A stretch of 64,000 bases of DNA from Cellulomonas marina (GCF_900111925.1 NZ_FOKA01000002.1:186001-250000); one strand, 5' to 3'; counted from the first letter of the stretch, positions 52,543-63,526 are shown. Made by a program: numbers and translations. The notes: generated by a model not told the origin, from the letters alone.

Positions 52543-53376
52543 GTGCCGGGTCTGCGCCTCCTCGAGCTCGTCGCCCCCGTGCTCGGCGCCCGCTGCGTGC
52601 TGCTCGTCGCCGAGGACGGGAGCTGCGTCGCGGTGGACGTCGGCGCGGGCGTCGCGGACCGGGTCGCGCGGGTCGTCGCGGACCGGGGCTGGACGCCGCA
52701 GGCGGTGCTGGCCACCCACGGGCACGTCGACCACACCTGGGGCGCGGGTGAGCTGTCCCGCACCTGGGACGTGCCCGTCGTCCTGCACGCCGCCGACGCC
52801 TACCGGCTCGACGACCCCTTCGGCACCCTGGGCGTCCTCGGGCACGCGGCGCACGCCGCCGACGGCCCGCTCGCCGGCGCCCTGCGCGCCGCGGGCGTCG
52901 ACCCCGCCGACTACCGCCGCCCGGAGCGCGTGGAGACGTTCGGAACGGCCGGCGGCGTGAGGTCGCCGGTCACCGCGCCCGCCACCGCGCCGGACCTCGC
53001 GCTCGCCACCGCGCCGGACCTCGCGCTCGCCTTCGGCGGCGTGCACCTCGTCGCCCGCCACGCGCCGGGTCACACGCAGGGGTCGACGCTCCTGCTGCTC
53101 GACGCGCTCGTCGGGCAGGGCGACCGGGTGAACGACGGGGTCGGGGGCGACAGGAGCCCGACGACCGTCCCTGTCGCGCTCACCGGCGACGTCCTCTTCG
53201 CGGGGTCCGTGGGCCGCACGGACCTGCCGGGCGGCGACGGGGCGACGATGGCGCGCACGCTGCGCGAGGTCGTCGCGACGCTCGACCCGGCGACGCTCGT
53301 CGTGCCCGGGCACGGCCCGACGAGCACGGTGGCGGCCGAGCTCGCGACCAACCCCTACCTGACGCCCCCGCGCTGA
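52543..53376 (+). CDS. MBL-fold metallo-hydrolase (glyoxalase II-like)
   Basis: A 277-residue metallo-beta-lactamase-fold hydrolase. Metal motif ATHGHVDHTWGAG (HxHxDH), then HAPGHTQGSTLLLL, LTGDVLFAGSVGRTD and VVPGHGPTST supply the remaining ligands. Order relA-PPIase-MBL-hisS is conserved. GTG 52543 is 7 nt after TAGCGT, so a leaderless mRNA is predicted (GTG 52534 is the alternative). An exact 24-bp duplication (52981-53028) inserts an extra ATAPDLAL octapeptide. Confidence 0.9.
   Translation: MPGLRLLELVAPVLGARCVLLVAEDGSCVAVDVGAGVADRVARVVADRGWTPQAVLATHGHVDHTWGAGELSRTWDVPVVLHAADAYRLDDPFGTLGVLGHAAHAADGPLAGALRAAGVDPADYRRPERVETFGTAGGVRSPVTAPATAPDLALATAPDLALAFGGVHLVARHAPGHTQGSTLLLLDALVGQGDRVNDGVGGDRSPTTVPVALTGDVLFAGSVGRTDLPGGDGATMARTLREVVATLDPATLVVPGHGPTSTVAAELATNPYLTPPR
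52981..53028. repeat. 24-bp perfect tandem duplication in the MBL gene
   Basis: A 24-bp unit beginning GCCACCGCGCCGGACC occurs twice back to back (52981-53004, 53005-53028), in frame. Confidence 0.92.
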
Positions 53377-53460
53377 GCCCGGCCGCGCGCCGGGAGCGGG
53401 CGGCGGACCACGGGTCGCCGGGCCGACGCCGGTCACGGGCGTCGCGGCGCGTCTGCCACG

Positions 53461-54852
53461 ATGTCCGCCATGGCCCGCCCCACCCCTCTGTCCGGCTTCC
53501 CCGAGTGGCTCCCGCAGGACCGCGTCGTCGAGCAGCACGTCCTCGCCACCCTGCGCCGGACCTTCGAGCTGCACGGGTTCGCGGGCATCGAGACCCGCGC
53601 GGTCGAGCCGCTGGAGCAGCTCCTGCGCAAGGGGGAGACCTCGAAGGAGGTCTACGTGCTGGGCCGGCTGCAGGAGACCGAGGCGGACGCCGCCGCCTCG
53701 CGGGAGGGCCGCCTCGGCCTGCACTTCGACCTCACCGTCCCCTTCGCGCGGTACGTGCTGGAGAACGCCGGGAAGCTCGCGTTCCCGTTCCGTCGGTACC
53801 AGGTGCAGAAGGTGTGGCGCGGGGAGCGTCCCCAGGACGGCCGCTTCCGCGAGTTCGTCCAGGCGGACATCGACGTCGTCGGCGCCGGGTCGCTGCCGTA
53901 CCACTACGAGGTGGAGCTGCCGCTGGTCATCGCGGCGGCGTTCGCGGCGCTCGCCGAGGTCGGGGTGCCCCCTGTGCGGATCCTCGTCAACAACCGCAAG
54001 GTCGCCGAGGGCTTCTACCGCGGGCTGGGCCTGGACGACGTCGAGGCCGTCCTGCGCAGCATCGACAAGCTGGACAAGATCGGCCCCGACGCGGTGGCCG
54101 CGCTGCTCGTCGCGGAGGCGGGGGCCGACGAGGTGCAGGCGCGCGCGTGCCTGGAGCTCGCGGCGGTGCACGGCTCCGACGCGGGCGTGGTCGACGAGGT
54201 GCGCGCGCTGGCGGCCCGGCACGGCGTCGTCTCGGAGCTGCTCGACGAGGGCCTCGCAGAGCTGGGCGCGCTCGTCACCGCCGCGGCCCGGCGCGCACCC
54301 GGCGTCGTGGTGGCGGACCTCAAGATCGCGCGCGGGCTCGACTACTACACCGGGTCGGTCTACGAGACGGTGCTCGTCGGCCACGAGGCGCTGGGGTCCG
54401 TGTGCTCGGGCGGCCGCTACGACACCCTCGCCTCCGACGGGGCGACGACCTATCCCGGCGTCGGGCTGTCGGTCGGCGTCTCGCGGCTGGTGAGCCGACT
54501 GCTGTCGGCCGGGCTGGTGCGCGCGACGCGCGGGGTGCCGACGGCCGTGCTCGTCGCGGTGGCGGAGGAGGAGCAGCGGGAGCGCTCCGAGACCGTGGCG
54601 GGCGCGCTGCGCGCCCGCGGCATCCCGGTCGAGGTGGCCCCGAGCGCCGCGAAGTTCGGCAAGCAGATCCGGCACGCCGACCGGAGGGGCATCCCCTTCG
54701 TCTGGTTCCCGGGCACCGGGGGCGCCGCCGACGAGGTCAAGGACATCCGCTCGGGGGAGCAGGTCCCCGCGGACGCCGCCGTGTGGTCGCCGCCGGCGGA
54801 GGACCTGCACCCGCGCGTGGTGCCGGCCGGTCCGGCGCCTGACGTCAGTTGA
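53461..54852 (+). CDS. hisS: Histidyl-tRNA synthetase
   Basis: A 463-residue class II synthetase. HFDLTVPFARYVLEN (motif 2 region start), RYQVQKVWRGERPQDGRFREF, the histidine motif ARGLDYYTGSVYE, SVCSGGRYDTL and the anticodon-binding C-terminus are all present. ATG at 53461 or the in-frame ATG at 53470 could start it. The last 8 bp overlap the end of the convergent tspO gene. Confidence 0.96.
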   Translation: MSAMARPTPLSGFPEWLPQDRVVEQHVLATLRRTFELHGFAGIETRAVEPLEQLLRKGETSKEVYVLGRLQETEADAAASREGRLGLHFDLTVPFARYVLENAGKLAFPFRRYQVQKVWRGERPQDGRFREFVQADIDVVGAGSLPYHYEVELPLVIAAAFAALAEVGVPPVRILVNNRKVAEGFYRGLGLDDVEAVLRSIDKLDKIGPDAVAALLVAEAGADEVQARACLELAAVHGSDAGVVDEVRALAARHGVVSELLDEGLAELGALVTAAARRAPGVVVADLKIARGLDYYTGSVYETVLVGHEALGSVCSGGRYDTLASDGATTYPGVGLSVGVSRLVSRLLSAGLVRATRGVPTAVLVAVAEEEQRERSETVAGALRARGIPVEVAPSAAKFGKQIRHADRRGIPFVWFPGTGGAADEVKDIRSGEQVPADAAVWSPPAEDLHPRVVPAGPAPDVS

Positions 54853-55414
54853 GGACGGCGATGCCCGCGTTGAGGGTCGTGGCGTAGGCGACCCACGCCA
54901 GGTACGGCACGAGCAGCCAGGCGGCCGGCGTGCTGTGCCGACGGAACGCGGCGATGGTCGCGGCGATGAGCACGGCCAGCGCCACGATGATCGCCAGCGC
55001 GACCCACGGCAGACGGCCGTTGAAGAACACGGGCGTCCACGCGGCGTTGAGGGCGAGCTGCGCGCCGTAGAGCGTCCACGCGCCCTTCGCGTCCGCGAAG
55101 CCCGACCGCCGCCACACGAGCCACGCCGCCACGGCCATCGAGACGTACAGGAAGGACCACACCGGCCCGAAGACCTCGTTCGGCGGGTTCCAGGCCACCT
55201 TCTGGGCGTCGGCGTACCAGCCGTCGACGGCACCCTGCGTCGAGACGCCGCCGAGGCCCCCGACGAGGAGGTTGAGGGCGATCAGGCCGCCGAGCACGCC
55301 CCACGACCCCGGGCCGGACCGCGCCTCGCCCGATCGGCTCCTCGCAGGACGGGCGGCGCGGGCACGGGCGGCGAGGGGGACGGCGCGGGCTGGACCGTCG
55401 GCGGTGGTGTGCAT
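54845..55414 (-). CDS. TspO/MBR-family membrane protein
   Basis: A 189-residue protein with a ~40-residue Ala/Arg-rich N-terminal extension and five membrane helices. Family marks are WNPPNEVFGPVWSFLYVSMAVAAWLVWR, LYGAQLALNAAWTPVFFNGR and LLVPYLAWVAYATTLNAGI (typical end). TspO proteins bind tetrapyrroles and affect stress responses or carotenoid-gene regulation in some bacteria. Convergent with hisS. Confidence 0.92.
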   Translation of the reverse strand: MHTTADGPARAVPLAARARAARPARSRSGEARSGPGSWGVLGGLIALNLLVGGLGGVSTQGAVDGWYADAQKVAWNPPNEVFGPVWSFLYVSMAVAAWLVWRRSGFADAKGAWTLYGAQLALNAAWTPVFFNGRLPWVALAIIVALAVLIAATIAAFRRHSTPAAWLLVPYLAWVAYATTLNAGIAVLN

Positions 55415-55469
55415 GCACCGACCGTGGCCCGGGGCGTGCCCGTCGGCAACCGGGGCTAGCCTCGCGCGC

Positions 55470-56093
55470 GTGGACGCATCCGAGGGTCGCCGGCGGTTCG
55501 CCGGGCACATCGCCGGGATGGGCAGCACATCGGGCGTGCGCGTCGTCGTCGGCCGCTGGCTGCGCACGCCGCTGGGGTCCTTCGCCGACGCGATGGTCGA
55601 GGACGCCGCCGGGCGGCGGACCCTCGTCGTGCCGCGGGACGACGTGCGCGAGGTCATCGCGGGCGTCTACGGGTTCGACGAGGTCGTCCGCACGCCCGTG
55701 CGCGTCCGGACGGACCCGGTCCGCCGCACGTGGACCCTCGACGCCGGACCCCTGCAGCTCGCGCTGACCGTGGGGGAGAGGACCGCGCTGGGCACGCTGC
55801 TGCGCCTCGTCCCGCCGGCCGTCGCGGCCTCGACGGCGTTCGCGACGGCGGTCGACCCCGTCGCCCGGCGTGTGCTGCCCGGGGTGCGGACGCGCGGCGT
55901 GTCCGGCGGGCGCACCGAGTGGTACGGCGCCCTCGACCAGCACGCCCTCGTCGCGCTCGACGGGTCCTGGGAGGGCGTCCCTCTCGGGCGGCTCGCGGAC
56001 GTCGACCCGCCCGTGCGGTTCGGCTTCTCGTCCACGCCGCGCCGGCCGAGCGTCACGCGCGTCGTCACGACGATCGGCCCGCCGCACCGCTGA
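55470..56093 (+). CDS. Conserved hypothetical protein, leaderless start
   Basis: A 207-residue soluble protein without recognised motifs ([58 protein letters not shown]). The GTG at 55470 follows a TAGCCT -10 box (55457-55462) by 7 nt. It is divergent from tspO and precedes aspS. Its mix of short beta-like and charged segments suggests a compact alpha/beta domain, but I assign no function. Confidence 0.72.
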   Translation: MDASEGRRRFAGHIAGMGSTSGVRVVVGRWLRTPLGSFADAMVEDAAGRRTLVVPRDDVREVIAGVYGFDEVVRTPVRVRTDPVRRTWTLDAGPLQLALTVGERTALGTLLRLVPPAVAASTAFATAVDPVARRVLPGVRTRGVSGGRTEWYGALDQHALVALDGSWEGVPLGRLADVDPPVRFGFSSTPRRPSVTRVVTTIGPPHR

Positions 56094-56124
56094 CCGGCGC
56101 GCCCGGGCCGCACCGCCACGCCGA

Positions 56125-56130
56125 TACGAT
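56125..56130 (+). promoter_or_regulatory. aspS -10 box
   Basis: TACGAT, ~60 nt before the aspS GTG; -35 not clear. Confidence 0.4.
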
Positions 56131-56190
56131 CGACGCCGACGCGTCCCTGCGAGGACGTGCCAGCCCCCCGCACCGACCGAAGGACCTCCC

Positions 56191-58032
56191 GTGCTGCGCA
56201 CCCACACCGCCGGCTCCCTGCGCGCCGAGCACATCGGCACCACCGTGACCCTCACCGGGTGGGTGGACCGCCGGCGCGACCACGGGGGCGTGGCCTTCGT
56301 CGACCTGCGGGACGCCTCCGGCATCGCGCAGGTCGTGATCCGCGACGAGGCCGTCGCCCACGGGCTGCGCGCGGAGTACGTCCTGCAGGTCACGGGCGAG
56401 GTCGGCCGCCGCCCCGCGGGCAACGAGAACCCGCACCTGGCCACGGGCGAGGTCGAGGTGACGGCGACCGAGGTCGTCGTGCTCAACGAGTCGGCCTCGC
56501 TCCCGTTCCAGGTGTCGACCGCGCTCGACGAGCCCGTCGGCGAGGAGGCGCGCCTGCGCCACCGCTACCTCGACCTGCGCCGGCCCGCCCCGGCGCGCGC
56601 CCTGCGCCTGCGCGCGAAGGCCAACGCCGCCGCCCGCGCGGTGCTGGACGCGCAGGACTTCGTCGAGGTCGAGACGCCGACCCTCACCCGGTCCACGCCG
56701 GAGGGCGCCCGCGACTTCGTCGTGCCCGCCCGCCTCGCGCCGGGCTCCTGGTACGCCCTGCCGCAGTCGCCGCAGCTGTTCAAGCAGCTGCTCATGGTGG
56801 CCGGCATGGAGCGCTACTACCAGATCGCGCGCTGCTACCGCGACGAGGACTTCCGCGCCGACCGCCAGCCCGAGTTCACGCAGCTCGACGTGGAGATGAG
56901 CTTCGTCGACCAGGACGACGTCATCGCGCTCGGCGAGCAGGTGCTCGTCGCGCTGTGGAAGCTCATCGACGTCGAGATCCCGACGCCCATCGCCCGCATG
57001 ACCTACGCCGACGCGATGGCGCGGTACGGCAGCGACAAGCCCGACCTGCGCTTCGGCCTCGAGCTGACGGACCTCACGTCCTACTTCGCGGGCACGCCCT
57101 TCCGCGTCTTCCAGGCGCCCTACGTCGGCGCGGTCGTGCAGCCCGGCGGCGCCGCGACCCCGCGCCGCGGCTTCGACGCGTGGCAGGAGTGGGCCAAGCA
57201 GCGCGGGGCCAAGGGCCTGGCGTACGTGACGATCGCCGAGGACGGCACGCTGGCCGGTCCCGTCGCCAAGAACATCACCGAGGAGGAGCGGGCCGGGCTC
57301 GCGGCCGCCGTCGGCGCCTCGCCCGGGGACGCGGTGTTCTTCGCCGCCGGGTCGGCGTCCTCGGCCCGGGCGCTGCTCGGCGCCGCGCGCCTCGAGATCG
57401 GGCGGCGCGGCGGGCTGCTCGACGAGAGCGCGTGGTCCTTCGTGTGGGTCGTCGACGCGCCGCTGTTCAAGCCCACGGGCGAGGACGACGACGTCGCGGT
57501 CGGCGCCGGTGCGTGGACCGCGGTCCACCACGCCTTCACCTCCCCGACCCCGGAGTGGGTCGACCGCTTCGAGGAGTCGCCGGGCGAGGCCCTGGCGTAC
57601 GCCTACGACATCGTCTGCAACGGCAACGAGATCGGCGGCGGGTCCATCCGTATCCACCGCCGAGACGTCCAGACCCGCGTCTTCGAGGTCATGGGCATCG
57701 GCCCGGAGGAGGCGCAGGAGAAGTTCGGCTTCCTGCTCGACGCGTTCGCCTTCGGCGCCCCGCCGCACGGCGGCATCGCCTTCGGCTGGGACCGCATCGT
57801 CGCGCTGCTGGCGGGCTCGGAGTCGATCCGCGACGTCATCGCCTTCCCCAAGTCCGGCGGCGGCTACGACCCGCTGACCGGCGCGCCGGCGCCCATCACG
57901 GCCCAGCAGCGCAAGGAGGCGGGGGTCGACGCGCGTCCGCCGGCGCCGGGCGGCGGCCGGGCGGGCAGCACGGACGGCAGCACGGACGACAGCACCGACG
58001 GCGGGGCGGCGGGCGGCGCCCCGGCGGCGTGA
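56191..58032 (+). CDS. aspS: Aspartyl-tRNA synthetase
   Basis: A 613-residue bacterial-type AspRS. N-terminal OB anticodon domain ([23 protein letters not shown]), class II motif 1, motif 2 ([25 protein letters not shown]), a GAD insertion domain (VLGAA-type region ~300-430), and motif 3 ([19 protein letters not shown]). The last ~30 residues are a Gly/Ser/Thr/Asp repeat tail. Its stop overlaps the GTG of the GNAT gene. Confidence 0.96.
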   Translation: MLRTHTAGSLRAEHIGTTVTLTGWVDRRRDHGGVAFVDLRDASGIAQVVIRDEAVAHGLRAEYVLQVTGEVGRRPAGNENPHLATGEVEVTATEVVVLNESASLPFQVSTALDEPVGEEARLRHRYLDLRRPAPARALRLRAKANAAARAVLDAQDFVEVETPTLTRSTPEGARDFVVPARLAPGSWYALPQSPQLFKQLLMVAGMERYYQIARCYRDEDFRADRQPEFTQLDVEMSFVDQDDVIALGEQVLVALWKLIDVEIPTPIARMTYADAMARYGSDKPDLRFGLELTDLTSYFAGTPFRVFQAPYVGAVVQPGGAATPRRGFDAWQEWAKQRGAKGLAYVTIAEDGTLAGPVAKNITEEERAGLAAAVGASPGDAVFFAAGSASSARALLGAARLEIGRRGGLLDESAWSFVWVVDAPLFKPTGEDDDVAVGAGAWTAVHHAFTSPTPEWVDRFEESPGEALAYAYDIVCNGNEIGGGSIRIHRRDVQTRVFEVMGIGPEEAQEKFGFLLDAFAFGAPPHGGIAFGWDRIVALLAGSESIRDVIAFPKSGGGYDPLTGAPAPITAQQRKEAGVDARPPAPGGGRAGSTDGSTDDSTDGGAAGGAPAA

Positions 58033-58814
58033 GCGTGCGGTCCGGGACGGGGCCGGACCTGCTCGACGAGGTGCCGGCCGCCTGGCGGGCCGACCCGATG
58101 CTCGTGCAGCGCCGCCAGGAGTGGCTCGGCAGCCGGGTGACGGGTGACGGCGCCGCGGTGGTGGTGACGTCGCCGGCGCCGCACCGCGTGACGGCGCTGG
58201 GCGACCCGGCGGCGGTGGCGGTGCTGGCGCCCGCGGCCCTGGCGGACCTCGCGCCGGGCTCGGTCGCCGTGCTGACGGTCCCGCGCGGGACGGAGCTGCC
58301 GGCGGCCGCGCTCGAGCGGGCGGGCGTGGGCCCGTCGTCGACCTGGGACTGGATGCTCACCGACGGTCCGGCGCCCGCACCGCCCGCGCACGTCGCCGTC
58401 CGTCCCCTCGACCCGGCCGCCGACGCCGACGCCGTCCGCGCGTGCCTGCAGGAGGCGAACCCGCGCAGCACGGCCGACCCGCTGGCGCCCGGCACGGCTG
58501 GCTGGTGGGGCGTCGAGGGGCCCGAGGGCACGCTCGACGCCGTGGTCGGCGCCGAGCGCCGCCCCGGGCCCGGGGCCCGCGAGACGTGGCACCTGCACGG
58601 GCTCGGCGTGCGGCCGCACCGGCGCCGGGGCGGCCTGGGCAGCGCGCTCACGGCGGCCGCCACGCGCGACGCCCTCGCCGCGGGCGCCGCGTTCGTCTCG
58701 CTGGGCCTGTACGCCGACAACGACGCCGCCCGGCGCGTCTACGAGCGGCTCGGCTTCCGCACGCACGCGCGCTTCGCGAGCCTGCGGCCGGTGCCCGCTC
58801 CGGGCTGCGCCTGA
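58029..58814 (+). CDS. GNAT-family N-acetyltransferase
   Basis: A 261-residue protein whose C-terminal half is a GNAT domain: [28 protein letters not shown] (acetyl-CoA pyrophosphate loop [10 protein letters not shown]) and [21 protein letters not shown]. The N-terminal half is an extra domain of unknown role. Coupled to aspS by a 4-bp overlap. Substrate unknown. Confidence 0.88.
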   Translation: MSVRSGTGPDLLDEVPAAWRADPMLVQRRQEWLGSRVTGDGAAVVVTSPAPHRVTALGDPAAVAVLAPAALADLAPGSVAVLTVPRGTELPAAALERAGVGPSSTWDWMLTDGPAPAPPAHVAVRPLDPAADADAVRACLQEANPRSTADPLAPGTAGWWGVEGPEGTLDAVVGAERRPGPGARETWHLHGLGVRPHRRRGGLGSALTAAATRDALAAGAAFVSLGLYADNDAARRVYERLGFRTHARFASLRPVPAPGCA

Positions 58815-58834
58815 CGGGCCTCTCGTCGCCCGTC
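58813..58834. terminator. Hairpin between GNAT and MMPL genes
   Basis: GACGGGC (58813-58819), 8-nt loop, GCCCGTC (58828-58834), spanning the GNAT stop in the gap between convergent genes. Confidence 0.4.
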
Positions 58835-58842
58835 CACCGCCA

Positions 58843-61086
58843 TCAGTCCCGCAGCCCCAGCCGGGCGTGCAGGCGCTGCAGCGGGCGCGGCGCCCACCAG
58901 TTCCACCGGTCGAGCAGCGTCATCGTGGCCGGCACCAGCAGCAGCCGCACCACCGTGGCGTCGACGAGCACGGCGACGGCCAGGGCGAACCCCACCTGCT
59001 TGATGACGACGAGCTGCCCCGCGACGAACCCCGCGAAGACGACGACGATGATGGCGGCGGCCGACGTGATGATCCGCCCGGAGCGCTGCAGGCCGCGCCG
59101 GACGGCCTCGTCGGTGGGCACGCCCTCGTCGTGCAGCTCCGCGACGCGCGAGAGCAGGAAGACCTCGTAGTCCATCGCCAGCCCGAAGGCGAACGCGATG
59201 ACCAGCGCCAGCACGTAGGTCTCGACGCCGCCCGTCGGGGTGAAGCCGAGCAGGTCGGCCCCGTGCCCCTCGCCGAAGACCCAGACGAGGACGCCGAGCG
59301 ACGCCGCGATCGACAGCGCGTTGGTCAGCAGCGCCTTGACCGGGATGACGACGGACCCGGTCATGAGGAACAGCAGCACGAGCGTGGCCAGCGCGACGAC
59401 GAGCGCGGCCGCCCCCGCCCGCTCGGCCAGCGCCGCCGTGAAGTCCACCTGCGCCGCGGCCTGCCCGAGCGTCCACGTCTCGAAGGGCGCCTCGACGGCG
59501 CGCACCTCGCGCACCACCTCGACGGCAGCCGGCCCGCCCGGGTCCGCCGCCTCCGGCCGCACGCCGACGAGCACGAGCGAGCCCGAGGGGACGGGCGGGT
59601 CGACGGAGGCGACCCCGGGCAGGTCGGCCAGCCCCTCGGCCCACGGCTGCGCCTCCTCCAGCGTGGCCCGGGCGACGACGGTCACGGCGGGGGAGCTCGA
59701 CCCCGGGTACTCCTCCGCCAGCGTCTCGACGAAGGTGCGCTGCGTGCTCGACGCGGGCAGCAGCTCGGTGCCGGAGATGCGCAGCTGCAGGCCGAGCACG
59801 GGCAGGGCGAGCACGACGAGCAGCGCGAGCGACCCCAGCAGGACGAGCAGGGGCCGGCGCTGCACCCGCCGGGCCAGCGCGGAGAAGCCGCCCTCGTCGC
59901 GCTGCACGTCCGAGGCGCGCGCGAGCACGGCACGCAGCACCGGCACGCGCGTGAGCGGCCCGGGCCGCGCCAGCCGCCGCCCCGACAGCGCGAGCAGCGC
60001 CGGGACCAGCGTGAGCGCCGTGGCCACGGCGACGAGCACCACGGCGACGCCCGCGACGCCGATGGCGCGCAGGATCGTCGGACGGAACAGCAGCAGGCCG
60101 CTGATCGCGATCGCGACGGTCAGCGCCGAGAACGCGACCGTGCGACCCGCCGTGGCCATCGTCCGCTCGACCGCCGCGGCGACGAGCGCGTCGTGCCGCC
60201 GCCGGCGTGCCGCGCCCGCGGACGCGCCGTCGAGCCGCCGGTGCAGCTCCTCGCGGTACCGCGACACGACGAGCAGCCCGTAGTCGATGGACAGCCCGAG
60301 GCCCATGACGGTCACGACGTTGACGACGGAGGCGTCGACGTCGAGCACGTAGGAGAAGGCGAGCAGCGTCCCGAGCCCGCCCGCGATGGCCGCCAGCGCG
60401 CCCGCCATGGGCATCGCCGCGGCCAGGAACCCCCCGAAGACGAGGACCATGACGACGAGCGCGACCGGCAGCGCGACGGCCTCGCCCGTGCGCAGGTCCT
60501 CCTCGACCTGGTCCGTGATGTCCTCCACCACGAGGCTCGGCCCGCCCACGAGGCCCGTCGCCCCCGGGGCGGCGTCCCCGAGCTGCGCGGGCACCGCCGC
60601 GAGCCGGTCGGCGACCGTGTCGAGGGCCGCCTCGCGCCGGTCGTCGGTCAGGCCGGGCTCGAGCTCGACGACGACGAGGAACCCGTCGCCCGCCTGCGAC
60701 AGCAGGGGTGCGGCCGCCGGGTCCGCCGCCCCGCCGGGCAGCACGAACGGGTCGATGACGCCCGCGACGCCGGGCACCGCCACGAGGCCCTCGCGCACGG
60801 GCGCGAGCGCGGCCGCCAGGCCCGGGGCGGCGGGGTCGACGTCCTGCACGACGAGCGTGAGGGAGGCGGCGTCCGGGGACGACGCCGCGAGGACCTCCTC
60901 ACCCGCCGTGCTCTCGCTGCCCGGCACGCCGGGCGAACCCGTGGAGAGCCGGTCGAAGAGCGTCTCGCCGTGGACGCCGCCGACGGCGAGGGCCGCGGCC
61001 AGCGCGGTCAGCACCACCCAGACGACGACCGTCGTGCGCGGGTGGTGGGCGACGGCGCGGCCGAGGCGGGCGAACACGGCGGTCAT
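58843..61086 (-). CDS. MMPL-family (RND) transporter
   Basis: A 747-residue polytopic transporter with two repeats, each a large extracytoplasmic loop and a bundle of helices. The Asp-Tyr pairs of the proton relay are present in both halves: [20 protein letters not shown] and [20 protein letters not shown] proteins export lipids, siderophores or drugs. ATG at 61086, divergent from rarA. Substrate cannot be told from sequence; an envelope lipid is plausible. Confidence 0.92.
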   Translation of the reverse strand: MTAVFARLGRAVAHHPRTTVVVWVVLTALAAALAVGGVHGETLFDRLSTGSPGVPGSESTAGEEVLAASSPDAASLTLVVQDVDPAAPGLAAALAPVREGLVAVPGVAGVIDPFVLPGGAADPAAAPLLSQAGDGFLVVVELEPGLTDDRREAALDTVADRLAAVPAQLGDAAPGATGLVGGPSLVVEDITDQVEEDLRTGEAVALPVALVVMVLVFGGFLAAAMPMAGALAAIAGGLGTLLAFSYVLDVDASVVNVVTVMGLGLSIDYGLLVVSRYREELHRRLDGASAGAARRRRHDALVAAAVERTMATAGRTVAFSALTVAIAISGLLLFRPTILRAIGVAGVAVVLVAVATALTLVPALLALSGRRLARPGPLTRVPVLRAVLARASDVQRDEGGFSALARRVQRRPLLVLLGSLALLVVLALPVLGLQLRISGTELLPASSTQRTFVETLAEEYPGSSSPAVTVVARATLEEAQPWAEGLADLPGVASVDPPVPSGSLVLVGVRPEAADPGGPAAVEVVREVRAVEAPFETWTLGQAAAQVDFTAALAERAGAAALVVALATLVLLFLMTGSVVIPVKALLTNALSIAASLGVLVWVFGEGHGADLLGFTPTGGVETYVLALVIAFAFGLAMDYEVFLLSRVAELHDEGVPTDEAVRRGLQRSGRIITSAAAIIVVVFAGFVAGQLVVIKQVGFALAVAVLVDATVVRLLLVPATMTLLDRWNWWAPRPLQRLHARLGLRD

Positions 61087-61174
61087 GCTGCCACGGGGCT
61101 GCGCGGCGGGCGCCGGGACGTCGGCGCCGGCTGTCCCGGCGGGGATGTCGGCGGCCCTGCGTAGGCTCGCCCGC

Positions 61175-62602
61175 GTGGACCTCTTCGACGCGCTGGCGAC
61201 GAGCGCCGTGGGCGTGCCCGCGCCCTCGGCGGCCGCGCCCCTCGCGGTCCGCATGCGTCCCCGCACGCTCGACGAGGTGGCCGGCCAGGACCACCTGCTC
61301 GTCCCCGGCTCGCCGTTGCGCCGGCTCGTGGAGCCCGCGGCGCCGGGCCGGGCGCAGCCCTCGTCGGTGGTGCTGTGGGGTCCGCCGGGCACGGGCAAGA
61401 CGACGCTGGCCTACCTCGTCGCCGCGACGTCGGGCCGTCGCTTCGTCGAGCTGTCGGCCGTCACCGCGGGCGTCAAGGACGTGCGCGGCGTGGTCGAGGA
61501 CGCCCGGCGCCGCCTGACCGCGGACGGGTCCGAGACCGTGCTGTTCGTCGACGAGGTGCACCGCTTCACCAAGAGCCAGCAGGACGCGCTGCTGCCCAGC
61601 GTCGAGAACCGGTGGGTGACCCTCGTGGCCGCCACGACGGAGAACCCGTCGTTCTCCGTCAACGCCCCGCTGCTGTCGCGGTCGCTGCTGCTGACCCTGC
61701 GCCCCCTCGACGACGAGCAGGTCCGTCGGCTCGTGCGCCGGGCCGTGGCCGACGAGCGCGGGCTGGGCGGGGCCGTGGCGCTCACGGACGAGGCGGAGGC
61801 CCAGCTGCTGCGCATGGCGGGCGGCGACGCGCGCAAGGCCCTCACGGTGCTGGAGGCCGCCGCCGGCGCGGTCCTGGCCGACGCGCCGGCGCCGGTGACG
61901 GTGGCCGACGACGGCCGGGGCGCCGACCGGACCGGCGACGCGCCGCGGCCGGTCGAGGTGGACCTGGCCGCGGTGGAGCGCGCCGTGGACGTGGCCGCCG
62001 TGCGCTACGACCGCGACGGCGACCAGCACTACGACGTCATCAGCGCCTTCATCAAGTCGATGCGCGGCTCGGACGTCGACGCCGCGCTGCACTACCTGGC
62101 GCGCATGGTCGCCGCGGGGGAGGACCCCCGGTTCATCGCCCGGCGCATCGTCATCGCGGCCTCGGAGGAGGTGGCCATGGCCGACCCGAGCGCCCTGCAG
62201 ACGGCTGTCGCCGCCGCCCAGGCGGTCCAGCTCATCGGCATGCCGGAGGGGGCCATCGTGCTGGCCCAGGCCGTCGTCCACGTCGCGACCGCGCCCAAGT
62301 CGAACGCCTCCTACCAGGGGCTGAACCGCGCGCTGGCGGACGTGCGCGCGGGACGGATCGGACCCGTGCCGCCGCACCTGCGCGACGCCCACTACGCCGG
62401 GGCCCGCGCGCTGGGCCACGGGCAGGGCTACGTCTACGCCCACGACGAGCCGCACGCCGTCGCCCGGCAGACCTACCTGCCCGAGGTGCTCGACGGCGCG
62501 CGGTACTACGAGCCGAGCGACCGGGGGTACGAGCGGCAGGTGTCCGACCGCCTCGCGCGCATCCGGCAGATCCTGGCGGGGGGCACCCCGGGCACCGTGT
62601 AG
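61175..62602 (+). CDS. rarA: Replication-associated recombination protein RarA (MgsA)
   Basis: A 475-residue AAA+ clamp-loader-like ATPase. Walker A is [16 protein letters not shown], Walker [10 protein letters not shown], sensor 1 [19 protein letters not shown], and the C-terminal tetramerisation domain includes [26 protein letters not shown] and [16 protein letters not shown]. Acts at stalled replication forks. GTG at 61175 lies 7 nt after TAGGCT (61162-61167), predicting a leaderless mRNA. The end carries a 14-bp repeat shared with the rpsD promoter. Confidence 0.95.
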   Translation: MDLFDALATSAVGVPAPSAAAPLAVRMRPRTLDEVAGQDHLLVPGSPLRRLVEPAAPGRAQPSSVVLWGPPGTGKTTLAYLVAATSGRRFVELSAVTAGVKDVRGVVEDARRRLTADGSETVLFVDEVHRFTKSQQDALLPSVENRWVTLVAATTENPSFSVNAPLLSRSLLLTLRPLDDEQVRRLVRRAVADERGLGGAVALTDEAEAQLLRMAGGDARKALTVLEAAAGAVLADAPAPVTVADDGRGADRTGDAPRPVEVDLAAVERAVDVAAVRYDRDGDQHYDVISAFIKSMRGSDVDAALHYLARMVAAGEDPRFIARRIVIAASEEVAMADPSALQTAVAAAQAVQLIGMPEGAIVLAQAVVHVATAPKSNASYQGLNRALADVRAGRIGPVPPHLRDAHYAGARALGHGQGYVYAHDEPHAVARQTYLPEVLDGARYYEPSDRGYERQVSDRLARIRQILAGGTPGTV

Positions 62603-62621
62603 TCCCAGGCACCGTGTAGTC
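62591..62621. repeat. 14-bp direct repeat at rarA end / rpsD promoter
   Basis: GGCACCGTGTAGTC occurs at 62591-62604 (containing the rarA stop) and again at 62608-62621, a 17-bp period. The second copy supplies most of the rpsD -10 box. Confidence 0.85.
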
Positions 62622-62622
62622 T
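62617..62622 (+). promoter_or_regulatory. rpsD -10 box
   Basis: TAGTCT just after rarA; would start a ~180-nt leader. No good -35. Confidence 0.45.
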
Positions 62623-62808
62623 TGACCGGTTCGTGCGGCGGGTCCTGCCCGCCCACGGCCCCTGGGGTCTCAGCCCGCGCACGGTCCCACCTCCCGCCCT
62701 CCGCTCCACGTCGGACGGGGACGGGTGTGCGCGCACGGTCGGCCCCACGCCCGCGTCCCTCGGACGGCCGCGGGTGTGACGTCCCACGACAGGAAGAGCA
62801 GCACACCC
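62623..62808 (+). promoter_or_regulatory. Long 5' leader of rpsD
   Basis: 186 bp with no good ORF between the promoter and rpsD, GC-rich and able to form several short stems. S4 represses its own mRNA in other bacteria through leader structure, so autoregulation is possible here, but no known motif is recognised. Confidence 0.35.
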
Positions 62809-63435
62809 ATGAGCAGCGTCACCCGCTCGCGCCGCCAGGTCCGCCTGAGCCGCGCCCTCGGCCTGGCCCTCACGCCGAAGGCCGTCAAGCACTTCGAGAA
62901 GCGCCCCTACCCGCCCGGCGAGCACGGCCGCGCGCGTCGTCGCACCGAGTCCGACTACGCCGTCCGGCTGCGCGAGAAGCAGCGCCTGCGCGCGCAGTAC
63001 GCGCTGCGGGAGAAGCAGCTCGCCCGTGCGTACGAGGCCGCCCGCAAGGCCCCGGGCCTGACCGGTGAGGCGCTCGTCGAGGACCTCGAGACGCGTCTGG
63101 ACGCCCTGGTGCTGCGCGCCGGGTTCGCCCGCACGATCCTCCAGGCCCGCCAGGTCGTCGTCCACCGCCACGTGCTCGTCGACGGCAAGATCGTCGACCG
63201 CCCGTCCTTCCGCGTGACGGAGGGCCAGACCCTCCAGATCAAGCCGAAGAGCCAGACGACGACGCCGTTCCAGGTCGCCGCCGCCGGCGCGCACCGCGAC
63301 GTGCTGCCGACGCTCCCCGGCTACCTCGACGTCCAGCTCGAGAAGCTCACCGCCACGCTGGTGCGCCGCCCGAAGCGCGCCGAGGTCCCCGTGACCTGCG
63401 AGGTCCAGCTCGTCGTCGAGTACTACGCCCGCTGA
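62809..63435 (+). CDS. rpsD: 30S ribosomal protein S4
   Basis: A 208-residue S4. ARRRTESDYAVRLREKQRLR, LETRLDALVLRAGFARTILQARQVVVHRHVLVDGKIVDRPSF (the S4 RNA-binding domain) and the C-terminal VTCEVQLVVEYYAR are diagnostic. No zinc-binding CxxC at the N-terminus, so it is the zinc-free form. ATG at 62809 chosen over upstream frame extension; AGGAAG precedes it. It stands alone rather than in the alpha operon, as in many actinobacteria. Confidence 0.96.
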   Translation: MSSVTRSRRQVRLSRALGLALTPKAVKHFEKRPYPPGEHGRARRRTESDYAVRLREKQRLRAQYALREKQLARAYEAARKAPGLTGEALVEDLETRLDALVLRAGFARTILQARQVVVHRHVLVDGKIVDRPSFRVTEGQTLQIKPKSQTTTPFQVAAAGAHRDVLPTLPGYLDVQLEKLTATLVRRPKRAEVPVTCEVQLVVEYYAR

Positions 63436-63457
63436 CGCGAGCCGTCCCGGCACCTCC

Positions 63458-63492
63458 GACGCCCCGTCCGCGCGCTGCGCGGGCGGGGCGTC
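63458..63492. terminator. rpsD terminator hairpin
   Basis: 15-bp stem (63458-63472 / 63478-63492) with one G-U pair and loop CGCTG, 22 nt after the rpsD stop. Confidence 0.7.
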
Positions 63493-63520
63493 GTCGTGCG
63501 TCCGCCGCCCGGCCGCCGGG

Positions 63521-63526
63521 TAGGGT
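63521..63526 (+). promoter_or_regulatory. -10 box of the DUF948 gene
   Basis: TAGGGT, predicted leader ~46 nt containing ACCACCAGC-type repeats and AGGAGG. Confidence 0.45.
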
